DNA of 64,000 bases from Prochlorococcus marinus str. GP2 (GTDB taxonomy: Bacteria > Cyanobacteriota > Cyanobacteriia > PCC-6307 > Cyanobiaceae). Both the position numbers and the translations under genes were made by a program. Position 1 is the first letter of the stretch. Each line of letters starts with the position of its first letter. The stretch spans positions 395,910 through 459,909 of the forward strand of contig NZ_JNAH01000008.1 in the NCBI RefSeq assembly GCF_000759885.1, written 5' to 3'. This document shows positions 57,617-64,000 of this stretch, piece after piece. The notes beneath the pieces were generated by a model. That model was not told where the DNA came from. It did no database searches and worked only from the letters and a program-made list of their open reading frames with translations.

Positions 57617-60054
57617 TGCATTAAGTTTTCTAGTCGAAAACAATTTTCGAGATATTCTCCTTTTTCTAAATTTAAAAAGTTAATTAAAAAATTTGTTTTG
57701 TTAGATGTGAAATTTAATTTATCAAAATCTAACCTTGCGGATTTATTTTTATTAGTTTCAATATCCAGGTAATGATTACTTGGTGAAACTTTTAGAAAGT
57801 AATCATTTTTAAGTTGAGTTCTTTCATTTAAATACCCCAAATTGTATTCATTTGCATAATAAATTTCATTACTATTAATACAAAATATTTTTCCTTGCTT
57901 TGAAATTAAATAAATATTGTCTCCATTTTTATATTGACAACAAGAAACAATCCTTTCAGTTGGTAAAGGTTTTGCAAGCATTAATCCTTGAGATTGTTTT
58001 GTTGTGGGGTTTAAATTTTTATTTGATAAATTGAATTTAAATAGTCTTCCAATTGACGTTAATATTATCAAATTGTTTTCTTCACTAGAAATAAATGAAT
58101 CAATTATTTGAATATTATTTTTCAACTTAGTTATTGCAAAAGATCTATTACTTTTAAACATATTCTCATCAAATAAAACTTTTTTAAATCTTCCATCAGA
58201 ATTCAAGATACATAAATAATTTTTAATTCCTTTTTTCATTGAATGAAAATTTAATATTTCATTTTGATTAATATTCCCAATGATTTTATTATCTAATTTA
58301 AAGTCATTATTAATATTTGACTCCCAATCAATATGAAATACTTTTCCTGTTAGAGTAATTCCAATTAATTTTATATTTTTTTCTATTTTGAATATAAATT
58401 TTTGAATGTTTTTATTATCTATAATTTTATTTACTTCTTCAAATGATTTCTTATAATTATTTAAAATCATTTTTTTTAGGTAAAGCCTATTATCAATATA
58501 TAATTTAGTTTTTTTATTTACGAAGTCTTCTAATATCTGATTATTAATTGTTTCTAGTTCTTCATTTTGATCTATATTCTTGAGTAGTTTTGTTTTTCTT
58601 TTAACGTCATATTTTTTCTTTAGTATTAATAATTCTTCTATAAGTAATTTAAGTAATAATTCTCTTTCATTTAACAATTTTTGAAAATAATCTTTTTTCT
58701 CTTGTAATTTTTCTAAATCATCATCTATCTGATTTTTTTCGAGATTTGTTAATTTTTTTAGAGGCATATCCAAAACTGAACTTGCTTGTTTCTCACTCAA
58801 GTAAAACTTTTCAATTAATTTTGATTTGGCTTCTGCAGAATTTTCAGATTCTTCTATGGTTTCGATAACTTTTTTTATATCTTTCGTCGCTTTAGATAAA
58901 CCTTCTAATATTTCTAGTTTTTCAAGTGTGTTTTTAAGATAATAATTAGTTCTTTTTCTAATTGTTTCTTCACGAAATTCGAGAAAATAGTTGAGATATT
59001 GTTTTAAGTTTAATTGTATAGGTTTACCATTAATTAATGCTAAAAAAATTGCCCCAAAGTTGGTTTGGAGTGTTGTTTTTTTATACAAATTTGAAATTAC
59101 AAGTTCAGCATTAGAATCTTTTTTTAATTCTATTACAATTCTCATGCCATCTCTATCACTTTCATCTCGAATATCAGATATTCCATTAATTTTGTTTGAA
59201 TTAACAAGTTCTGCTAGTTTTTCAATCCAACCTGCCTTATTGATTTGATAAGGAAGCTCTGTAATGATTAATGCATTTTTTTTATGCTTTCCTTTACTTA
59301 AAGTTAACTCCTCTATCTTTATTACACCTCTAATTGTTATTGATCCTTTTCCTGTTTTGTAAAGTTCCTGTAATGCATTCCCACAAATTAATTCCCCCCC
59401 TGTAGGGAAGTCAGGTCCCTTTATAATTTTAGAAAGTTGTTTATCACTTATTTCTTTATTTTCTATTAGAGCAATTAAACCATCTACTATTTCTCCTAGA
59501 TTGTGAGGTGGAATGTTTGTTGCCATTCCAACAGCAATACCTGAAGATCCATTTAACAATAAAAATGGAAGTTGGGCTGGAAGAACATCTGGTTCTTTTT
59601 GGGAACCGTCAAAGTTATTTGAAAAATTTACTGTTTCTGATCCTATTTCTTCAAGAAATCCTTTGTGAGCTATTGGAGCTAACCTGGTCTCAGTATATCT
59701 CATTGCTGCTGGTGGATCATTATCTACAGATCCAAAATTTCCATGACCGTCTAAAGTAGGATATTTTGTTGAAAAACTTTGTACAAGCCTTACTAATGCA
59801 TCATATACTGCTTGATCTCCATGAGGATGGTATTTCCCAAGCACATCTCCAACAACTCTCGCACACTTTCTAAATGGCCTATCTGGTGTTAAACCTAATT
59901 CATACATTGCAAATAATATTCTTCTCTGAACAGGCTTAAGGCCGTCTCTTGCATCGGGTAGTGCACGTCCTACTATTACGCTCATTGCATACTCCAGATA
60001 AGAACGTTGCATTTCTTCTTGGAGTGAGATGGAAGTAAATTTTTTCTTATCCAT
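57613..60054 (-). CDS. DNA topoisomerase type IIA, subunit A (GyrA/ParC family)
   Basis: The breakage-reunion subunit has the catalytic tyrosine Y120 in [10 protein letters not shown] and the quinolone-region GKYHPHGD (74-81). The ATPase partner is elsewhere. A long Lys/Leu/Glu coiled coil (about 380-520) is followed by a degenerate beta-pinwheel. I cannot find the GyrA-box (QRRGGRG) that lets gyrase wrap DNA, so this is more likely a ParC-like topoisomerase IV subunit than true gyrase. Cyanobacteria commonly have two such genes. It is convergent with purF (4-bp overlap). Confidence 0.9.
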   Translation of the reverse strand: MDKKKFTSISLQEEMQRSYLEYAMSVIVGRALPDARDGLKPVQRRILFAMYELGLTPDRPFRKCARVVGDVLGKYHPHGDQAVYDALVRLVQSFSTKYPTLDGHGNFGSVDNDPPAAMRYTETRLAPIAHKGFLEEIGSETVNFSNNFDGSQKEPDVLPAQLPFLLLNGSSGIAVGMATNIPPHNLGEIVDGLIALIENKEISDKQLSKIIKGPDFPTGGELICGNALQELYKTGKGSITIRGVIKIEELTLSKGKHKKNALIITELPYQINKAGWIEKLAELVNSNKINGISDIRDESDRDGMRIVIELKKDSNAELVISNLYKKTTLQTNFGAIFLALINGKPIQLNLKQYLNYFLEFREETIRKRTNYYLKNTLEKLEILEGLSKATKDIKKVIETIEESENSAEAKSKLIEKFYLSEKQASSVLDMPLKKLTNLEKNQIDDDLEKLQEKKDYFQKLLNERELLLKLLIEELLILKKKYDVKRKTKLLKNIDQNEELETINNQILEDFVNKKTKLYIDNRLYLKKMILNNYKKSFEEVNKIIDNKNIQKFIFKIEKNIKLIGITLTGKVFHIDWESNINNDFKLDNKIIGNINQNEILNFHSMKKGIKNYLCILNSDGRFKKVLFDENMFKSNRSFAITKLKNNIQIIDSFISSEENNLIILTSIGRLFKFNLSNKNLNPTTKQSQGLMLAKPLPTERIVSCCQYKNGDNIYLISKQGKIFCINSNEIYYANEYNLGYLNERTQLKNDYFLKVSPSNHYLDIETNKNKSARLDFDKLNFTSNKTNFLINFLNLEKGEYLENCFRLENLMH

Positions 60055-60101
60055 TAGAGCGCAAAATTGAATATGTATTGATTAACTAAATTAAGATTAA
60101 T

Positions 60102-60121
60102 TGGTAAAAAAATATTTACCA
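60102..60121 (-). terminator. Weak hairpin between the TPR gene and the topoisomerase gene
   Basis: TGGTAAA (60102-60108) and TTTACCA (60115-60121) form a 7-bp stem with a 6-nt loop, 12 bp downstream of the TPR gene stop on the minus strand. The stem is AT-rich and lacks a following T tract, so terminator function is only tentative. Confidence 0.25.
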
Positions 60122-60132
60122 GTATTAAAAAT

Positions 60133-60996
60133 TTAAGAAGATATATTTATCTTTGATTTTGCTAGTAATACATCTTCTTGAAGCTTTTTATTTTGTAAAA
60201 GTATTTCTGTTGATTTTTGCAACTTTTCTCCCCATAACTGTTCTTTTCTATATTCATAACTAACATAGTTGGGATTTTTAGCTAAAGCCTTTTTTGCTAG
60301 TTCAAGCGCTAAATTAATATTTTTAATTCTTAAACACGAGGCAAGTCCTAGAAGAGGTTCAGCGTTTTCTTCAATAGAGATCGCCTTTTCAAAAAGTGTT
60401 TTTGATAGGTTTATATTGTTTTTCTCGAAATAAGCTAAACCTTGGTTATTAACTGCTTGCCAAAAATCAGGCTTAATTTCTATAGATTTATCAAAAAGTT
60501 TTATTGCACCTAAGTAATTTTTTTCCATTAGTAATATGTTTCCTAATTGAAAAATAGCTTTATGGTTATTTGGTTCAATTTTTAATCCTGTTTCTAAAGC
60601 AATCTTTGCATTTTTTTGTTGGGCAATTTGTAGGAAAACATTACTCTTAGCAAAGTATATTTCACTAATATTTGAGTTGATTTTTTCTGCTTTATTTAGA
60701 GACTGTAATGCGTTTTTATATAATTTATTGGCGATCTGTGCTTCTGACAAGATTAACCATAGTTTTTCATCTGCTGCATTTATTTTTACAGCTAATTTCG
60801 CTAAATTAAGACTATCTTTATATTGTCCAAAATATAGAAGTTGATAGGCACTTTTGCCAATAGATAAACTTTCTTTTTGTAAACTTTTTATTGTCGGGAA
60901 ATAATAATAGGGAACGATTGATTGAACTTTTTCTACTTTAAAAAAGTTAAAGGTTATCAAAGATATGCAAATTATGTTTTTTAAAAATTTTTTCAT
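60133..60996 (-). CDS. Exported tetratricopeptide-repeat protein
   Basis: The 287-residue protein has an N-terminal hydrophobic signal segment (about 1-26, LKNIICISLITFNFFKVEKVQS). About five to six TPR units follow (for example ALQSLNKAEKINSNISEIYFAKSNV, GLKIEPNNHKAIFQLGNI and SIEIKPDFWQAVNNQGLAYF, each split). TPR domains bind partner proteins; none is known here. Its start overlaps the queG stop by 4 bp (ATGA), so it is co-translated with queG. It appears to be conserved in this origin-proximal cluster in Prochlorococcus. Confidence 0.85.
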   Translation of the reverse strand: MKKFLKNIICISLITFNFFKVEKVQSIVPYYYFPTIKSLQKESLSIGKSAYQLLYFGQYKDSLNLAKLAVKINAADEKLWLILSEAQIANKLYKNALQSLNKAEKINSNISEIYFAKSNVFLQIAQQKNAKIALETGLKIEPNNHKAIFQLGNILLMEKNYLGAIKLFDKSIEIKPDFWQAVNNQGLAYFEKNNINLSKTLFEKAISIEENAEPLLGLASCLRIKNINLALELAKKALAKNPNYVSYEYRKEQLWGEKLQKSTEILLQNKKLQEDVLLAKSKINISS

Positions 60997-61943
60997 TTTA
61001 TTTTCTCATTTTTCAAATTTGCTTTTATATTTCTTTTCCACATCCATGGTTTAATTCTTTTTAATGTAGTTCCATGAAGATGTTTTTTCCAAGTTTCATC
61101 ATCCCAATTTAAAGAATCAATATTTAGATTTTTAATCCATTTTTTAGGAGTAGTTTCAATAGTATTATTGTATGGCACTGATTTATTCCAGGGACATACA
61201 TCTTGACAAATATCGCATCCGGCAACCCATCCATTTAAATTTTCTTCTATTTTTTTTGGAATAGTTTTTTTTCTGTTTTCTATCGTGTGATACGCAATAC
61301 ATAAATCTGATTTTATTACAAAGGGTTCAACTATTGCATTTGTGGGACAATTTTCAATACAAATATCACATTTTCCGCAAAGTGATTGATGAGGCGTATC
61401 TGGTATTAAATCTTGTGTAAGGATCATAAAACCTAACGTAAACCAGGAACCATTTTTTTGGTTTATTAAATTACTGTTTTTACCTATCCATCCAAGACCA
61501 GACTCTTCAGCCCAAGCTTTTTCAAGAAGCGGGGAGGTATCAACACATATTTTCCATTTACAAGTTGGAATTTCAAGGTTAATCCATTTACCAATATTCT
61601 TTAATTTTTTGTAAATCACTTTATGGTAATCTTCTCCTTGACTAAATTTCCCTACCTTGAAGAGGTTATTTTGTTTTTGTGAATTAATGTAAGTAAACCC
61701 AACGCATAAAACACTTTTTGCATTTTCGAGAAGTGTACTTATGTTCTTTCTTCTTTCTGCTTCCATCCATTTCATTTCAGAATGGTGGTTGTTTGATAAC
61801 CACCTCTCTAATGCATCAGTTCTTAATTTTATCCTTGAGCTGCCTGGAATTGAAGCAATTCCAGATAATGTAAAACCTTCAGCAATTGCCCTTTCTTTTA
61901 ATTTTTTACTTATTTCTTTTTTCCTTTGAATGGTGTTTATCAT
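60993..61943 (-). CDS. queG: Epoxyqueuosine reductase
   Basis: QueG reduces epoxyqueuosine to queuosine in tRNA using cobalamin and two [4Fe-4S] clusters. The first ferredoxin-like cysteine motif CGKCDICIENCPTNAI is near residue 190 and the second CDICQDVCPWN near 245. The DUF1730-type N-terminal domain (GFTLSGIASIPGS) is present. The length of 316 residues is normal. With queE and queC at 18.5-19.9 kb it shows that this streamlined genome keeps queuosine synthesis. Confidence 0.94.
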   Translation of the reverse strand: MINTIQRKKEISKKLKERAIAEGFTLSGIASIPGSSRIKLRTDALERWLSNNHHSEMKWMEAERRKNISTLLENAKSVLCVGFTYINSQKQNNLFKVGKFSQGEDYHKVIYKKLKNIGKWINLEIPTCKWKICVDTSPLLEKAWAEESGLGWIGKNSNLINQKNGSWFTLGFMILTQDLIPDTPHQSLCGKCDICIENCPTNAIVEPFVIKSDLCIAYHTIENRKKTIPKKIEENLNGWVAGCDICQDVCPWNKSVPYNNTIETTPKKWIKNLNIDSLNWDDETWKKHLHGTTLKRIKPWMWKRNIKANLKNEKIK

Positions 61944-62091
61944 TTCTCTATTATGTAACGCTTTGCTTATAAAAAGTTCTTTTTGAAAAGTAAACTAATA
62001 AATAATTTAAATTTATTAAAAAAAAAAGTATCCTAAATAATTAAAAACAGTTAAATTATTAGTAAAGTTAAATAAAGTTAGAAACGTAATT

Positions 62092-62826
62092 TTGGTTGAA
62101 TCTAATCAAAATCAAGAGACGAACCTAGGATCTAGGCTCCAACAGGATCTAAAAAACGATCTCATTGCCGGCTTGTTGGTTGTAATACCTTTAGCAACAA
62201 CTATCTGGCTGTCATCATTAGTTAGTAAATTTGTTTTAACGCTTGTTACCTCTGTTCCTAAGCAATTAAATCCTTTTATTACTTTAAATCCTTTATTACA
62301 AGATTTAATTAATCTTACTTTGGGATTAACTGTTCCCTTACTAGCTATTTTGCTTATAGGCTTGATGGCAAGAAATTTCGTAGGAAGATGGTTATTAGAA
62401 TTTGGAGAAGGTACTTTATCAAAAATTCCTGTTGCAGGAGCAGTTTATAAAACCCTTAAACAACTGCTTGAAACTTTCTTAAGTAATAAATCTAATCGAT
62501 TTAGAAGAGTTGTTTTGGTTGAATATCCACGAGAGGGACTATATAGTGTAGGTTTTGTGACTGGCGATGTTGGTCCCTCTCTTCAGCCAGAATTGAACGA
62601 AAAATTGCTCAGTGTCTTTATACCTACAGCACCAAACCCAACTACTGGGTGGTACACTTTGGTTCCTGAAACCTCTGTTAAGGATTTGGATATTTCTGTT
62701 GAAGATGCTTTTAGAACGATAATTTCTGCTGGGATAGTCAATCCAGATGAAAAAAATAATACATCAAATCCAACATTTTCAAAATTATTTTCTCAATTGC
62801 GTGCTTCCACTAATACTTCTTCTTAA
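62092..62826 (+). CDS. DUF502-family membrane protein
   Basis: The 244-residue protein has two N-terminal membrane helices (about 26-48 and 72-93) and a soluble domain with KIPVAGAVYKTLKQLLETF and the VLVEYPRE-GLYSVGFVTGD motif, diagnostic of DUF502. Its function is unknown; plant homologues (COV family) are Golgi/vesicle membrane proteins. The start is TTG at 62092. nusB begins within 4 bp of its stop. The 148-bp upstream gap is AT-rich with poly-A. Confidence 0.85.
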   Translation: MVESNQNQETNLGSRLQQDLKNDLIAGLLVVIPLATTIWLSSLVSKFVLTLVTSVPKQLNPFITLNPLLQDLINLTLGLTVPLLAILLIGLMARNFVGRWLLEFGEGTLSKIPVAGAVYKTLKQLLETFLSNKSNRFRRVVLVEYPREGLYSVGFVTGDVGPSLQPELNEKLLSVFIPTAPNPTTGWYTLVPETSVKDLDISVEDAFRTIISAGIVNPDEKNNTSNPTFSKLFSQLRASTNTSS

Positions 62827-62829
62827 TTG

Positions 62830-63459
62830 ATGCATAACAATAAATCCTTATCTAGAGAATTATCTTTAATTTCTCTAGGTCTCATAAAAGATAAAGGTGA
62901 TTTTAAATTAAATAAATTTCAAATAGAAGAAATTTTTGAATCTTCTTTGGATGCCCTCATAGACCATTGCAGAGATGAATTAGATAATTGCGAGTCAGAA
63001 TTAGAATATGCATCACAAAAGATATTAGACAGTGAATTGCATGAAGGGGTAAATCCTTCTTTTTCAAATGTTAGAGAAGACTTAAAAAAATCCCTCACAA
63101 AAATTGAAGCTGTAATGAATACAATCTCAGCATCTTTAGAATTTCCAAAATTAATAATTTCTAGTGGTCAAACTGATATAAGAGAGGACATAAATGAGAG
63201 GATAAGATTTATTATTAATAATTTAAAAGTTATTGATTCTGAGATTGATCAATCAATGGAAGGCTGGAGATTAAAAAGATTACCAAGAATTGATCGGGAT
63301 ATTTTACGATTAGCCTATGTGGATATTAATTTTTTAAATACACCAATTGCTGTTGCTTGTGATGAGGCAGTAAATTTAGCTAATAAATATAGTGATATGC
63401 AAGGAAGAAAATTTATTAATGGAGTTTTAAGGAGATTACAAACAGTAAAATTAAAGTAA
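62830..63459 (+). CDS. nusB: Transcription antitermination protein NusB
   Basis: NusB binds boxA RNA with S10 to permit rRNA antitermination. The helical NusB core is in the C-terminal half (WRLKRLPRIDRDILRLAYVDI, then PIAVACDEAVNLANKYSDM and KFINGVLRRL). The 209 residues include an N-terminal extension of about 60 relative to the E. coli protein, usual for cyanobacteria. I chose the ATG at 62830, directly after a TTG that also keeps the frame. ftsY follows after 59 bp. Confidence 0.95.
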   Translation: MHNNKSLSRELSLISLGLIKDKGDFKLNKFQIEEIFESSLDALIDHCRDELDNCESELEYASQKILDSELHEGVNPSFSNVREDLKKSLTKIEAVMNTISASLEFPKLIISSGQTDIREDINERIRFIINNLKVIDSEIDQSMEGWRLKRLPRIDRDILRLAYVDINFLNTPIAVACDEAVNLANKYSDMQGRKFINGVLRRLQTVKLK

Positions 63460-63518
63460 TTATTTGATATAAATAAATAGTATTTTAAAATTTATTAAAT
63501 AGGAATTATAAATATCTA

Positions 63519-64000
63519 ATGACTAATACTGATTCTGACAATTCCAGAGAGTGGGCTGCTCAAGCTTATGCACTTTTAAAAAAAAGACAAGAAGAGCAAA
63601 AACAGGAATTAAAGAATCAAGAAGAGCAAAAACAGGAATTAAAGAATCAAGAAGAGCAAAAACAGGAATTAAAGAATCAAGAAGAGCAAAAACAGGAATT
63701 AATTGATATTGAGAGTAAAGAGAATCTTTCTGAATCGCCAAAAAATCTTTCTGAACCTGAACTAGGAGATTTTGATGATAATTTTACGTGGTCAGCAATG
63801 GTTTTAGCTGCTCAAGGAAAGAAAATAAATCAAATTTCGATAGATGAAATTGATTGGCTAACTAAATTAAGAAAAGGATTAGAAGAAACAAGAAAAGGAT
63901 TTGTTACTGAATTGTTGGATAAATTGGGAGATGATCCCCTAACTCCTGAATCTCTTGATGAATTAGAGACTCTATTAATAAGAGCTGATGTTGGTATTGA
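63519..64000 (+). CDS. ftsY: Signal recognition particle receptor FtsY (5' part, cut by window end)
   Basis: FtsY is the SRP receptor GTPase that docks ribosomes for membrane protein insertion. Only the N-terminus is in the window: a low-complexity A region with the decapeptide EEQKQELKNQ repeated almost four times, an acidic linker, and the start of the N domain (LRKGLEETRKGFVTELL and ETLLIRADVGI). The G domain lies beyond position 64000. The start ATG is at 63519. The frame stays open to the window edge, so truncation is only positional. Confidence 0.93.
   Translation, partial: MTNTDSDNSREWAAQAYALLKKRQEEQKQELKNQEEQKQELKNQEEQKQELKNQEEQKQELIDIESKENLSESPKNLSEPELGDFDDNFTWSAMVLAAQGKKINQISIDEIDWLTKLRKGLEETRKGFVTELLDKLGDDPLTPESLDELETLLIRADVGI
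63591..63702 (+). repeat. 30-bp exact tandem repeat in ftsY
   Basis: Three complete identical 30-bp units (63591-63620, 63621-63650, 63651-63680) and a 22-bp partial fourth encode EEQKQELKNQ in frame. The identity at the DNA level, including third codon positions, means the expansion is recent. It is not a CRISPR: there are no spacers and it is within a coding frame. Confidence 0.95.

Noticed and set aside
63591..63702. Possible CRISPR array
   Set aside because: The units are directly abutting, without spacers, and in frame with ftsY; no cas genes are present.
63523..63741. Minus-strand frame with repeated LLDSLIPVFA units
   Set aside because: It is the antisense image of the ftsY tandem repeats; the plus-strand frame continues into the FtsY N domain.

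Overview
The window is a stretch of the core chromosome of a cyanobacterium, almost certainly a high-light-adapted Prochlorococcus. The evidence is strongly AT-biased DNA, very short intergenic gaps, streamlined genes, and the order dnaN - PRC-barrel gene - purL - purF - parC/gyrA-like - TPR gene - queG - DUF502 gene - nusB - ftsY, which I know as the first genes of high-light Prochlorococcus genomes. The exact strain cannot be fixed from the sequence alone. I see no insertion sequence, prophage, integrase, CRISPR array or genomic island. Nearly all genes are housekeeping genes.

Layout. 1-7.3 kb: dnaB helicase, mnmG, a chorismate-lyase-like gene, two poorly known genes (a charged protein and a SprT-like zinc protein), a small membrane-anchored protein and a stand-alone ATP-dependent DNA ligase. 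7.3-11.2 kb (minus strand): a TVP38-type membrane protein, valS, an A-type Fe-S carrier and tRNA-Val(UAC). 11.2-22 kb (plus strand): mazG-speE-speB-gcvT-aspS, then pyrG-queE-queC-pabB-pabC, with several ATGA overlaps. 22-35 kb: cobA, an MFS exporter, ppk, a group 2 sigma factor, a phytol/dolichol-kinase-like gene, class I DAHP synthase, acnB, a ClC exchanger, purU and an FAD amine oxidase. 35-43 kb: dnaK, aroE, rpsF, argG, small conserved genes, mraY and a sucrose-phosphate synthase without a phosphatase domain. 43-51.5 kb: uvrA, recN, an ABC1/UbiB kinase, a DUF1400 protein and thrC.

The 331-bp gene-free interval 51565-51895 is the likely replication origin. It has DnaA-box-like sites, a CTA/TAG trinucleotide array in the orientation of a DnaA-trio, an AT-rich stretch and a good dnaN promoter. 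From 51.9 kb the origin-proximal cluster runs into ftsY, which is cut by the window end.

Functionally the window combines replication and repair (dnaB, dnaN, parC-like, uvrA, recN, ligase), tRNA and translation functions (mnmG, queE, queC, queG, valS, aspS, rpsF), purine/pyrimidine, folate and chorismate metabolism (purL, purF, purU, pyrG, pabB, pabC, DAHP synthase, aroE, chorismate lyase), polyamine synthesis and polyphosphate synthesis. No obviously new multi-gene system is visible. The most unusual signals are the DnaA-trio-like origin, exact in-frame tandem repeats in ftsY and rpsF, a perfect inverted repeat in the divergent promoter region near 40.16 kb, the phosphatase-less sucrose-phosphate synthase whose tail is antisense to its neighbour, and the orphan ATP-dependent ligase.
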